DNA of 64,000 nucleotides from Pleurodeles waltl (Eukaryota; Chordata; Amphibia; Caudata; Salamandridae), in NCBI RefSeq assembly GCF_031143425.1, contig NC_090438.1:778421138-778485137 (forward strand). Direction: 5' to 3'. Of this stretch, positions 24,205 to 36,426 are shown piece by piece. Position 1 is the first letter of the stretch, and every line of letters starts with the position of its first letter. Under the pieces are notes generated by a model. That model saw nothing but the letters and a program-made list of their open reading frames with translations. It had not been told where the DNA came from and did no database searches. The position numbers were made by a program, and so were the translations under genes.

Positions 24205-25079
24205 TTAGCCCCTTCGCTGCCTGGCCTTTTCCCCCTCAGGTGCCAGGCCTTTCTTTTGCTATTTGGGGCAGTTCACGCTTAGGCCCTCATAACTTTTTGT
24301 TCACATAAGCTACCCACGCCAAATTTGCATCCTTTTTTTCCAACATCCTAGGGATTCTAGAGGTACCCAGAGTTTGTGGGTTCCCCTGAAGGAGACTAAG
24401 AAATTAGCCAAAATACAGCGAACATTTTTTAGTTTAAAAAAAAAAAAAAAGGGCTGCAGAAGAAGGCTTGTGTTTTTTCCCCTGGAAATGGCATCAACAA
24501 AGGGTTTGCGGTGCTAAAATCTCCATCTTCTCAGCTTTTCATGAACAGGCAGACTTGAATCAGAAAACCCAATTTTCAATTTTGGCATTTTACTGGAACA
24601 TACCCCATTTTTACTATTTTTTGTGTGCTTTTAGCCTCCTTCCAGTTAGTGACAGAAATGGATGTGAAACCAATTCCAGGTCCTGGAAAGCTAAACATTT
24701 CTGAAAAGTAGACAAACTTTTGAATTCAGCAAGGTGTCATTAGTGTAGATCCTACAAGGTTTTCCTACAGAAAATAACAGCTGAAATGAAAAAATATTGA
24801 AATTGAGGTGAAAAAAACAGCAATTTTTCTCCACGTTTTACTCTGTAACTTTTTCCTGCAATGTCAGATTTTTTTTTAAAGCAATAACCCGTTACATCTG
24901 CCGAACTTTTCTGTTTGCAGGGATATATATTGCTTGTAGGTTCATCAAGACCCTAGGTACCCAGAGCCAATACTGGGTATACAGCAATTCAGTTGCTGAA
25001 ATTTAAAGAGTCAAAAATAGGTACCAAGAAAGCCTTTTTATTTCCAAAATGGGCACAAAATAAGGTGTTGAGAAGCAGT

Positions 25080-26340
25080 GGTTATTTGCAAATCCCTGAA
25101 TTCCGGGGTGGACATACTAGCACGTGAATTACAGGGCATTTCTCAAATAGATGTCTTTTTTACACACTGTCTTACATTTGGAAGGAAAAAATGTAGAGAA
25201 ACACAAGGGACAATAACACTTGTTTTGCTATTCTGTGTTCCCCAAAGTCTCCCGATAGCAATGGTACCTTACTTGCGTGGGTAGGCCTAATGCTCGCAAC
25301 AGGAAACGCAACATGGACACATCACATTTTTACATTGAAATCCGGTGTGTTTTTTGGAAAGTGCCTAGCTGTAGATTTTGGCCTCTAGCTCAGCCGGCAC
25401 CTAGGGAAACCTACCAAAGCTGTGCATTTTTTAAAACTAGACACCTAGGGGAATCCTAGATGGGGTGACTTGTGGGGCTCCCACCAGTTTCTGTTACCCA
25501 GAATCCTTTGCAAACCTCAACATTTGGCAAAACAAACACTTTTTCCTCATATTTCGGTGACGGAAAGTTCTGGAATCTGAGAGGAACCACAAATCTCCTT
25601 CCACCCAGCGTTCCCCCAAGTCTCCCGATAAAAATGGTACCTCATTTGGGTGGGTAGGCCTAGCACTCGTGATAGGAAATGCCCCAAAACACAACGTGGA
25701 CACATCACATTTTCCCAAAGAAAACAGACCTGTTTTTTGCAAAGTGCCTAGCTGTGGATTTTGGCTTCTAGCTCAGCTGGCACCTAGGGAAACCTACCAT
25801 ACCTGCACATTTTTGAAAACTAGACACATAGGGGAATCCTAGATGGGGTGACTTGTGGGGCTCCCACCAGGTTCTGGTACCCAGAATCCTTTGCAAACCA
25901 ACATTTGGCTAAAAGAAAACATTTTTTCCTCATATTTCGGTGATGGAAAGTTCTGGAATCTGAGAGGAGCCACAAATTTCCTTCCACCCAGCGTTCCCCC
26001 AAGTCTCCCGATAAAAATGGTACCTCATTTTTGTGTGTAGGACTATTGCCTGCGAAAGGAAATGCGCCAAAACTCTACCTGGACACATCAAAATTATGAA
26101 ATACAATACTACCTGTTTTTGCGGTGGGGGCACCTACATTTTTGGTCCTGGGTTCAGCAGCCATCTAGGGAAACCTACCAAACCCAGACATTTCTGAAAA
26201 CTTGACACCTGAGGGAGTCCAGGGAGGTATGACTTGCTTGGATCCCTACCACCCAACGTTCCCCTCAGTCTCCGGGTAAAAATGATGCCTCACTTGTATA
26301 GGTGGGCCAAGTGCCTGTGATAGGGAAGAGCCAAAAACAT
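25080..26340 (+). repeat. Tandem ~375-bp units (~3.5 copies) with an inverted partner
   Basis: The phrase TCTCCCGATAAAAATGGTACC or close variants begins at 25248, 25621 and 26004, and as GTCTCCGGGTAAAAATGATG near 26269. Steps are 373, 383 and about 265 bp. Units share CTCCCACCAG..TCTG.TACCCAGAATCC, CTCATATTTCGGTGA and CACCTAGGGAAACCTACCA. At 26455-26570 the block from TCTGGAATC back to CCCAGAATCC reappears in inverted orientation, so the array has a fold-back partner. Confidence 0.75.
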
Positions 26341-26889
26341 GTCTTAATAGAGCGGGAACCAAAGCGGGTCCAAAAGGGCAGTTTGAAAAAAAAACATTTT
26401 TAGGCTTACAAGGTGGGGCAGAATTTTTATCGGTACAAATGAGACAATGTTGGGTGGTAGGAATTTTGTAGATTCCGGAAGGTTCCATCACAAAAATGTG
26501 GGGAAAATGTGTGATTTCCAGCAAAGTTGGAGGTTTGCAGGGCATTGTGGGTAAGAAAATGGTGCGGGTGCATGTGAAACACACAACCCTGGAATCAACC
26601 AGATGTTTAGTTTTCAGATGTGTCTAGGTCTTGTGGATTTTTCTTCATGGCAGCGTTCCAAAGTCCAAAAAGTGCAGCCCTCCCCATTCCAAGTGTGATG
26701 ATTTTGAGAGTTACCAAGCTCTGCTGGCCAAAATGTAAAACCAAAACCCAAAATAATCAAATGTCCTCTTGCTTGCCGTGGGATAAGATGTTTTCCTGTG
26801 TGGGGGGAGAGCTGAAATACTGTTAGCCCTTCAGTTGGGGTGGGGGCATAACCAGGCCCATACTGGTTTGTAGCCACCAACCCACAATT

Positions 26890-27960
26890 TTATTTGTTTA
26901 ATTCCCTGGCATCTAATAGACGTTCTACACCCTCCATCCTCTCCCCCTGGGATGTGTATCGGGGGTAATTGCCCAATCTGCCCACTGGTGGGCAGAGCAA
27001 CTTTGGCCCCATTTATTTGGGGTGGGGGTATGGGCATACCCCCAACCTCTTACTTAGAGGAAAAAAAAATCTTCCCTGGTCGGCTTTCTGCCTTCCAAAA
27101 ATAGGCCGATCTGCCCACAAGGGGGGCAGATATGGCCAACAGTATTGTGCCCCATCGAGAGCGGCACTTGCCCAAGGGGCTGCCCCTCCAAACAAAACAC
27201 ACACATACCAATCCCTGGTGTCTAGTGGTTTCTGCCCCCAAGGGGGTCAGAAATGGCCTAAAAACAATTTGCCCCCCCGAGGAGCAACCCTTGCCTAAGG
27301 GGTCTCTCCCCACATCTAAAAAACAAGCAAAAAAAATGTATCCCTGGTGTCTAGGGGTTTTCTGCCCCCCCCCCCTGGGGCAGATCGGCATAATTATATT
27401 AGGCCGATCTGCCCCCGGGGGGAGTGGGGCAGAAATGGCCTAAAAATATTTTGCTCCCCTCCACAGCCTCTGCCCGCCCCCCCAACCCCCCCCCCCCCCC
27501 CCCCCCCTCCGGGGAGCGGCCCTTGCCCAAGGGTCCACTCCCCTTATGCATAAGTATGAAAACAATAAAAATTCCCTCGTGTCTAGTGGTTTCTGCCCGC
27601 CCACCCCCTGGGGGCAGAAATGGCCTAAAAATAATTTGGCCCCCCGGGGAGCGGCCCTTGCCCAAGGTGCCGCTCCCCTTATGCATAAGTATTGATAAAA
27701 ATACTGGGGACAGATCGGCCTAATAAAAATAGGCCAATCTGCCCCCAACTGGGGCAGAAATGGCCTAAAAATAATTTGGCCCCCGGGGAGCGACCCTTGC
27801 ATAAGGGGTCGCTCCCCACACATTAAAAAATTAAAAATAAAAAAAAATGTATCCCTGGTGTCTAGGGGGCAGATATGGCCTAAAAATAATATGCCCCCCT
27901 AGGGAGCGACCCTTGCCCAAGGGGCCGCTCTTTTTATTGAAATACATTATCCCTGGTGTC
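26890..27960. repeat. Palindromic GC-rich minisatellite
   Basis: The unit is 'ATCCCTGGTGTCTAG(G/T)GG ... TCTGCCCCC ... GGGGCAGAAATGGCC TAAAAATAATTTGCCCCC', then 'GGGGAGCGGCCCTTG / CCCAAGGGGCCGCTCCCC'. The last two arms form a near-perfect hairpin. The CCCTGGTGTCTAG start recurs at about 27211, 27340, 27573, 27852 and 27950. A second palindrome, GGCAGATCGGC..TAATT..TAGGCCGATCTGCC, lies at 27375-27415, and a related one at 27710-27745. A C tract of about 25 interrupts near 27.49-27.51 kb. Confidence 0.8.
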
Positions 27961-27975
27961 TAGTGGGCATTTATG

Positions 27976-28220
27976 CGGCCCGATCACATTGCGATCGGGC
28001 AGCAGAAATGCTTCGAGAGACAGGAAAGGAAAGGTCTTTCCTTTCCTTTCCTTTCATGTCTCTCCTGCCCCACTTTCCGGTCGGAAGAGAAATGCTTTTG
28101 CATTTCTCTTCCAGGATCCGAGGTGACCTCTGATGAGGTCAGCGCGTGATTTGCGTGCCAACGTCATCACACGTTAACGGGAGCGGGGTGGAAGGGGAAT
28201 CGATTTCCCCTTCCATCCCC
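27976..28220. repeat. Chain of five near-perfect hairpins
   Basis: Within 245 bp there are successive palindromes: GCCCGATC/GATCGGGC (27978-28000, 7-base loop); an arm of about 20 bases at 28015-28034 pairing with 28045-28064 (GAGAGACAGGAAAGG with CCTTTC..TGTCTCTC); a perfect 13-bp stem GGAAGAGAAATGC/GCATTTCTCTTCC with a TTTT loop (28083-28112); TGACCTC/GAGGTCA (28124-28141); and GGGGTGGAAGGGGAATCG/CGATTTCCCCTTCCATCCCC (28185-28220). They are juxtaposed with almost no spacer. Confidence 0.85.
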
Positions 28221-28329
28221 GACTTGGGGGGTGTGGGAGGGAGGCCCACGGGGAGCGCTAGCAGCCAGGCACATGGGAACCGTATGCCAGGATGAGACCA
28301 GCTCGCCCGCAGCATCCACTGGGTTAAAG

Positions 28330-29490
28330 CTACTAGCTTATAATATTCTGCCAGTAGTAGAAATTTCTATTTATTTAGTATTGCCTAACCCAAGACGCCA
28401 CCCCTGGACCTCCATATGTCTTGCAGTAACGTGTCATATCACCCTGAATAACAGTTCCCTCAATAGCTCTCACGGTAACATCTTACTTCTATCTCAGAGT
28501 CTCTTAAACCATACAGCAGCACCTGCCATGCCACATCATACCCTTCACACCCCACCACTTTCTCCATCCTGGTCACCACTGGTGCGAGTATTGACCTATG
28601 ACACTTAACAACTGCGTGTCCCGTCTCCCGTGGCTTCATTTTCACTTATATAGGCAGCTTTACACTCTGTTTACTTTCCTTGCGGATTTTCGTTTTGCTC
28701 ATATTTCCTGTACTTTCCACTGTCCCTTCACCTCCCATTTCTGTCTTCTCTTCCAACTGTTGTCTTCCTCTCACTCTACAGATTTTGCTTAGTTGTTCTC
28801 ACCAATGATTCTAAGGCTTTCATTTTTCCTCTTCACCGGTCATGTACATCTGCCTTTTTCCTGTCACTTCACATCTGTTTTTTCACTCTCCATGTTCCAC
28901 ACTCGCCCTCCTTGCGCTGCTCACCCTGCTCCTTTCACCTTTACTTTTGTTTCCATCAGTTCTTTTTTCCATTTCCTTGCAGTGCTCCATTTTCTTTTTT
29001 TGCATCTCATCCGGGTCTACCTTCTTTCTCCCCTTTTTCCCGCAACCATTTTGTGAAACTTTCCCCTTTTTCTGTTTTCAGTGGCTTCCTTTTCCCCTCT
29101 TGTCCAGAAGCTGCCCCTCTTTCTTACAGCTGTCTTCTTATTGTAACCATTTTACTGCGTCACCTCCCCCTTCCTACAGCTTACGAGCCATTTTTGTTCA
29201 CTTAATTGTAACAGCTCACTGGTTAAATTCTCATTTCTGCTTTGTTTCTCCCTTTCTTTTCTACCATTTTCTCAATCCCCTGTATTTCTGCTTCCAACAC
29301 TCTAATTTCTGCTGCAGCATTCCATCCCTCATGTTCGATCTGCCATTCTCGATTCTGCATTTCCGTTAGAATAGTTAAAAGCTCTTGCTCAGCCTTTCTG
29401 AAACCCTTAGTCTCCTGTGCAGTGCTGTTCCTCACCAGAACGTTAAACATTGGAGTGAGGTCCTTGCAGCTTTTGTGAGCAAGCATAAGT
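28330..29490. other. Pyrimidine-rich region, no gene supported
   Basis: From about 28.6 to 29.4 kb the plus strand is dominated by T and C, giving long frames rich in Phe, Ser, Leu and Pro that are compositional artefacts. No A tail or terminal repeats were recognised. Confidence 0.45.
29223..29486 (-). other. Possible coiled-coil ORF fragment
   Basis: The minus-strand frame of 87 codons has a Glu/Lys-rich C-terminal half (QELLTILTEMQNREWQIEHE, IRVLEAEIQGIEKMVEKKG) with heptad-like spacing, unlike most chance frames here. Such tails occur in transposon-encoded DNA-binding proteins and in gag-like or LINE ORF1 proteins. I recognise no specific family. It lies opposite the pyrimidine-rich tract, so Lys/Glu richness could be compositional. 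Confidence 0.2.
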
Positions 29491-32400
29491 GTTCTTTACT
29501 TCCCCCATTAGTGCATTTGGGTCTGGCATCTTAAATAATCAGAGGAAGCTTGCCCCTTTTCAGTAGTAAATTGACACATCAAAATAAAATATGAAGCATC
29601 AAGAAGTTGTTGAAGAAAGATGTGTTGGGTGTGATTGAATACAAACGTACTGTGTACGTGACTAGCTTAAGACACTTTTGGAAATTTGGGCTACAGAGTT
29701 AAGTATCGGGACGCCAGTCCTACTCGACCAGTTGCTGAAATTCTGTGTCTAGAAAGAGACATATTGGAATGCCTGAGCTACAATGTCGGTGTGGGGCTTT
29801 ACTGGAGGGGGAGCGGTAGCCTTAGCTGAAGGGTAAAAATACTATGTGGCCATGGCTTGCAGCAGAGTGGTAAGTTAAGTTGTGGGCTTGTCAGACCTTA
29901 TTTGCTTTTATATTATTATGATAAGGTGACACACATAGGGTAAGTCATATGTTACCCTCAGAGGTTGACTCAGACCTTTTGACTCAGACAGGAGTGTGTA
30001 ATCATCCAACCAGACAATATAAACCAATAATCATCACATAATCAATTGGAGTCAGTAATTTAATTTAAACACACCATGACCTATGTGGTCATGAATCACC
30101 ACACCAAGTTAGTAAAGTTTAACATTTATTGCCCTTTAGGTTAACGGTGCTAAGATCATGTAAATCCTGCAAAAGACCAAATGATAAAAATACAGAAACA
30201 TCATAGGCTGTCTAAAACACCTGAAGAATCTCAATCTAATTAAGAAATGTAACATTAAACATTGCAAAAGAACAATACAGAATAGCAACAGAATTAAATG
30301 GAAAATAGAAACAACATACATTTAGTTTGTGCAGTATAAACAAACAATATCAATTAATAAACAGTCCATTTTAGACATTAGGTCAGGTATCCCTAACTAG
30401 CACTCTAATTAGAAAAGCATGTGTGGGCTTCATGCAAAAAGAAAAAGAAAACAAAAATTAATTTGGAAAACATCTAACTATGGTGCTAACCAAAATAAGC
30501 AGTTGTGTTTTCTAAAGAGAAAACCTGCAAAGGAAACACAAATGCACATTGGTTATACCTCTCCTAAATGGATCAGCAATCAGAAGGATCTTCATCAGCA
30601 GAACACAGGAACATCAGGTATTCATTAATCAGCATCAGGACATTAGAGGGAAACAGTTCAGTAAAGTTGGGCCCAATATAACTGAACTGTTAGTCATAGG
30701 CAAGAACTAAGCTGCATCATCTGAACAGAACTGAAGCTAAATTAAATCTCAGCAAACATAGAACTAACAAGAAGCTCACATACATCACCTAAAACATTGC
30801 TACATTAAAATCCCAAAAGTTATTAACTTAGCTTCTATTGGACAGACTATGGGTTGGTTTAGTTTGCAGGCAATAAACATCATCTGTGCATTAGACGTAT
30901 CTCTCCATGTTTTCTGCAGCCATGATTGGATTACGCTGTCACTCCTTTCTCTTCCTCTGACATTAGCTTCCATATAAAAATTACATTTAAAACTATATAG
31001 AAACATTACGTGAGCTTCTTGCCAAAAATGAAACTCGAGCAAGACAAATATGTTACATGAAAAACACGACATTGAACAATGAGCTTCTAGTTTATTATCT
31101 CATCTCAGAAAGAACAAATGTAACAAGCAACAAACGTAACTTTTCCAGTGTGTAAGTCACACAGGATGTTTGAAGAAACATTATCCTGCTGAGTTAACAT
31201 TCTTTTAAACATTGTGCCTTTGGAAAATTACTAAAATGTGAGGCCTTATAAGCATGAAGAATAAAACATTTCCTAATAAATGTAAACCATAAATCTTTCT
31301 GTACACATTATTAATCTTGTCAATATAGTTAATTATGTTTAAACAAAATATATTTTCATTAGTCATTATTTAATTTCATGTCAAACACGTTTGTGGCTGA
31401 AACGAGAGTGATCACATTTCAAAGCACATTTTTATTTTCTAACACATAACTTTCAGTTAAACCTTTTAATACACGTTATTTCACACTATGTTTTAGTGAC
31501 ACATTTTTATCAATAATGTTTTCACTCCAACAAAGTTTATGGATTGGACAGGACCCAGTTGTGAAGTGCCTGGTGGGGGAGAAACCTTGAGATCTTATAT
31601 TTGAAAGAACATGGGTAGTTGCAGCTAAAGGAAAAGGATTGGTAGAGTGTGGAATCTGGAGACTGACTGGGAGACAAGTGCAGCCAAGTTGAAAGAGGCA
31701 GAGATAATTGGGCCATGCTTAAAAACAAGACTTTTGCTAAAGGAAATAACCTGCATTTAAAAAAAACTTAATATACACTTGCATTTATATATGGTATTGC
31801 TTTGTATCTTGATAGTTTTGACTTTTGAGTTGTTTGGCTTGAAAGTGGGATGATTTTCTTGACTTGGGAGTGTTTTTTCGACTGATTGCACATGCATAGC
31901 TGTGTTCCTTGGGAGGGATTTTGGGTTGATTGCAGATGCCATCTTGGCTTGTAGTTTGCATTCCGACCAGTGATCTGTGTTTCAAGAGTGTCTGAATCTG
32001 TCGGAGGAACTCTGATATAGCCACATTAATAAATGCTGTGCTCAAATACGTCTATAAATTGGTTGGTTTTTTGGACAGAGGTTTCAAGGAAAAAGGGAAG
32101 CTCATGCATTGATGAGTCTTGGGTACAAACATTTTGTAAAGTTGGCTAGCTAGTAATGTGATTTACAAAATATGGCAAGTTTTTCATCAAACTGGAGCAC
32201 TGCAGTTCTATAAAAACGTGAAATAATGTTGGTATACTATTGTTTTCCATCCTTGAAAAGTGATGTGAAAAGAAAATAACCCTCAGAGGAATCTAAGGTT
32301 TTTAAGATGCACCTGACTTTAATCTCGCTCTCACCAAGTCCAGACAGTAGTAAGTATAACCTTTTATTGACAAATAACACACACAAATTTAGCTTAGTCA

Positions 32401-32569
32401 GTACTTATTAAATTCAAAGCCTGGCTAATGTTCACGAGCCTTTATTGATAAATACACCCTTTTGATTCCTTAAGGTAGTGAAGCCTTGTTTTTAAAGCAA
32501 TAACATGAAGTGACTGTTTCCTGTGAGAGTGCCAGTCCCTCACATGACCTGTGAACTATTCAGACCCAC
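29491..32569. other. Unassigned AT-rich region
   Basis: Very AT-rich (31.0-31.5 kb especially). The part 29.92-31.1 kb has an uninterrupted A-rich plus strand and may be an old interspersed repeat, but no termini or coding motif were found. The frames at 31.5-32.05 kb are short and unrecognised. Confidence 0.35.
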
Positions 32570-33080
32570 TCCTACATCTTGAAATGCATTAAACTTTCTG
32601 ATGTTAGAAGGCATTTGTTTATGCACAGTCCTTTTGAGGTCCCGCCACAACATCAAACTAGGTTTGAGGTCGCGACTTTGACATGTCACTGTAAAATCCA
32701 GATTTTTTTTTTCTTCTGATTTTTAGTTGTAGCTGTGCTGTTCTGGTTTGGATCATTGTTCTATTTCATCATCCACTTTCGACTAAGTTTTAGTAGTTGG
32801 AAAAATGGTCTCACATTTGCTTCTAGAATGTACTGTATGGAGAGACGTTCGTGGTGAACTCAATGATTGCAGGGGTGCCAAGACCCTGCAGCTGCCAAGG
32901 AGGCATTAATCCCCACCACTCCACCACCATGTTTGATGGTTAGTGTGAGGTTCTTGTATTGATTCGCAGTGTGTGTTTTGTGTCAAACATGTTGATGCAC
33001 ATTGCAGCCAAACAGCTGTACTCGGCATGTGGAAGATCTGATGTGATTTAGTATGTAACATCAGAAAAAGTACCTCTGAG
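32570..33080 (-). pseudogene. Decayed Tc1-like transposase
   Basis: Minus-strand translation follows the Tc1 catalytic domain in order: LFGCNVHQHV.HKTHTA, YKNLTLTIKHGGGVV, ILEANVRPFFQLLK, NNDPNQNSTATTKN (family QDNDPKHTA) and SRDLKPSLMLWRDLKRTVHK (family SPDLNPIENLWRDLK). The second catalytic Asp is Asn and the Glu position is Leu, and there are stops and frame changes, so it is inactive. Its motifs are closer to classic Tc1 of fish and amphibians than to the intact element at 49.5 kb, so it is a different and older lineage. Confidence 0.8.
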
Positions 33081-36000
33081 CAGGTAACATTAGCGCTAGT
33101 GCCACTTTATTCTTTCTGTATCCAATTACCCTAGTTAGATCACACCTGTATGTAGTGGAACGAAACTGGCCACAGTATATTATTTCATATTACAGCAAAG
33201 ACGATCTCACAGTTTTTAACTCTGGTGATTAGCAAACAGGACCAGGTGCCTTCAAGGTAATGAGTCACTCTAACAATATGATCAACTCTTAAACAGTAAA
33301 TTAAGCTTAACTACACAGTCTTTTATTTGTCGCTTTTCACATCCTATGAAAGCATGAGGTTAATGTCTGGGGGGGGCTACCGTTTCTTTTAATAGACCTC
33401 ACTTACAGACTGTTGTAGAAAGATCTGCTGTATGCAGTACCAATGTCTTGAATGGGCTTGGGTCAGACTATTTCTCATGATTGGTTGCCTTTCTTCTCTG
33501 TCTCATTTACTTGTTACTTAATGAATGGCTCTCCTACCTCATGGTATATTTGTCCCGCCTCTGGAGCAGGGCATCTTTACAATCCTTTTGATTGGATGTC
33601 CTTTATTCTTCCACTCCACAAATTAAGCGAACTACTTTTTTCTTTTTTCCCCTCAATGGGAGTGCATGTTTTTTTTCCTCTCTCTCCAATGAGCTGCCTT
33701 TCCCCGTGTATTCCCACACGCTCTCTGCATTGCTGTTCCTTCTCTTATCCTTTGCTGTCCCTCCCCCTGGCTCAGCCTTTTTATTACCATTTTCTACCCC
33801 TCTCTCTCCTCCCCCCTTAACTGATACTCCCCCCACCCTCCCTGCTTGGCCGCCCACCTTCAGTTGTTTGCCCCACCTCAGATACTCCGTGCTGTCCCTG
33901 ATCCTATCCATCCATTTTTCACATTTATCCCTTTGAGGATAGGCCTGAAACCTTCAGCTTTGTACAGGGTCGGTCTTTTCTTTTTAAAGTACTGTTTTCA
34001 TGCTAATTTTCTGGTGTGTTTTTTTTGTTTTGTTTTTTTGTTCCAATTATTTTTTATTTTTTATTTTACTGCTCGAAGATCAGTGCCCCTGATTTTTGGA
34101 ATGGTAAATGTTTAAAAAAAACGTCTGGCACAGTGTCATGATGTATGCGCACACATGTATGTTGAAGTATGCATGTGCATACAACGTTGTATGGTGTGGC
34201 AGGCATTTTGGATTTATAGAATAAATGCTGTCTGGCATTGACAACAAGCAATGGCAAAGCAAAAATATCGACTAAAACCTTTTGAAAGGTGCAGTCTATT
34301 GACTTTTCCAGGTGTTGTTTTTTTTTTTTTTTTTTTTTTTTACCGCCTTGCCTTTTGACATTTCAATGTCTCCTGACCAAAGCTATCGCTCGCGCCCTAA
34401 GACTCCAGTGAATAAAAGAGATGGGTTAAAACAATGTTTAATTCCGGTATCAGGTGTCAAATAGGCCGAGAAAGCTGTATAAACTACAAACCGTTGTAGA
34501 CGGGTGGCTGTTTGCCTTGGGCCACTAAGCACACCCGCCTTTACTTCATAGTGTGCTCTTTCGCGTGACGTGATGTGGGCAAACAAAGGTCGTTTTTTTC
34601 CTGGAAGGTTTTGTCTCCGTTATGTTCGCTTCTAGCACAGTTTATTGCTTGTGAGATACCTGTTTCTCGCCGCAGTCCAAGACATTTCATGAGAAGATGC
34701 GCCAAGAGTAGTGAGACAAATGCTCACGGTCCCTTTTTATTAAGGGATTATTGGTGAGATGACAGAATACCAAGGACGAGTTCAGTTTAAAGGTCACAGG
34801 TCAGACGCCGGGGTCATTTGAATAATAGAAGCCATTGTCTTTGCCTGTGGAAAACAGCAGCTTGCCAGCAATGCGCATCATTAAATGTTTTACTGTTTCG
34901 CAGCCGTTTTGTCACGTGGCAGTTGCGGCACTTCATCCAGTTCGGTGCGTCTTTCCTGCAACAGAATAGGTCAAGCGCTCTTTGGTGCAAATTGAGTGGT
35001 TTGTGCCACGAATGGTGAGTGATGGCTGTCTCAACTAGACTTCTCGAACGTGAGACACACTACTCCAGAGAAGACAGCTGCAATGAGCTCTCCTTTGCAG
35101 TCCCTTTTGTTTAATGGCGAGTTACTCATGTAAAGTCTGTAGCAAATGTAAGCGCAGATCGACATTCAAATAGTTCGCCAGAATGGCATTGGTGGAATGG
35201 CGCTGTTGGGTTTGAGATGCTGCACCCATCCGTTGCCTGCTACAAGAATTTCAAGAATGCCATTTTACGGCATTCAGGATTCTAGAAGTGAATGCCTGCG
35301 GTAATGCTTTTGTGTGTCTTGTTTTTATTTAATTCTCAGATTATCGCACCTTCCTTGAATCTATGGGTCTCTTGTTTTATTTGATGTAATTTTACGTTTC
35401 CTAGTTCCACACTCCTAGGTGTACTCTAACTAGCCCACTTCTAAAAGCCATCACTCTGTTCATTGTCTTTAGCTTCACTTAGATGACTGCCATCGTGCCC
35501 CCTCTTCTGCAACAATATAGGTTTGTCTCTCATTTTCTCAAAGGCTCTGTATTCTCTCCCACCACAGTCTTCAGTGGTTATAATGGGAATGTATAGTGGA
35601 CCTGGGTGGGGATGGGCTCTGGCTTCAGCAAATTTAGAATTGGTAGAAATGTATGACTGCGCTGCTGATATTTGAACCTGGGGATTTTGCTTCTAATCCT
35701 GTTTTTGGCACTTGATCAGAAGTCCTGTGACTCAAGTGAAATTACTTAATTTCCCTGTTTCTCAAATTGGAAATATGTATTTAGGATTTGCTTTGCACAC
35801 TTCTGATATTGTTATATATAAGTATAATCGGTAATCATTTCACAACCCCTGTTGAGATGCAACTGTAGGCCACCCAGATTTGTGCTGTGTCAATACCTTA
35901 CGTACTCTTGATGGAGCTGCACAGTGTTGTAACAAAACTAGAAGGGGCCTCCTGCACAGAACATGGAGGCTCTCCCCTCCTCCCTCGGGACTCACTCAGA

Positions 36001-36426
36001 CCAGGTGCTGTTCGGAGGGGACCCTCTGGAGCTTGAGGGCTGCCCCACATCGCGGGGACTGCAGGGGCCTTTGTTACGCCCTTGGAGCTGCAACTAGTAT
36101 TATTCGATTGTACTTCAAGTCCTCTGTGCTGTGCTACCAAACATGAATAGAAACGGCCTGTTTGGCAGTTCATTCCAACACTTTGATGATCTCATTTATT
36201 GATCCTTTCCACAAAACTTTTAATATATGCTCTTTGATCCCTTGCTTGGTAAGTATGCTCTTTCATATCAGAGTGATATTTTTTTAAAGGCTGTTTAAAT
36301 GTTGTGCGGTGATTCAGGTCTTTTTGTCAACTTAAATAGCATAAACTTTACCTCGGCAGTATTAAAAAAAAAAAAAAAACCTTGTGTAGCATCTCCTGGA
36401 AAAATGAGTTTATTTAAGAATCAAAG
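33081..36426. other. Unassigned region with pyrimidine-rich and T tracts
   Basis: 33.48-34.07 kb is C/T-rich on the plus strand. A T tract lies at about 34.32-34.34 kb. The remainder (34.4-35.9 kb) shows no recognised repeat or exon. A GC-richer segment at 35.9-36.1 kb is listed separately. Confidence 0.35.
35905..36110. repeat. GC-rich interspersed repeat, class unknown
   Basis: A ~200-bp GC-rich island in AT-rich DNA. GTAACAAA near its left side and TTTGTTAC near its right side are inverted, hinting at a small inverted-repeat element. The frames on both strands are shadows of its composition. Confidence 0.3.

Larger units (their letters stand above)
24209..28323. mobile_element. Candidate TTAA-flanked repeat element (piggyBac-like ends)
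   Basis: The left edge reads TTAG|CCCCTTCGCTGCCTGGCC, and the right edge, reverse complemented, reads TTAA|CCCAGTGGATGCTGCGGGC. TTAA-type target sites and CCC-starting termini are characteristic of piggyBac elements, but the two termini match only loosely. The 4.1 kb between them is entirely repeat-structured (375-bp units, palindromic minisatellite, hairpin chain) with no transposase. It could instead be several adjacent repeats. Confidence 0.35.

Noticed and set aside
28842..29369. A 175-codon plus-strand frame with many Phe and Ser
   Set aside because: Pyrimidine-rich composition keeps several frames open at once. No domain.
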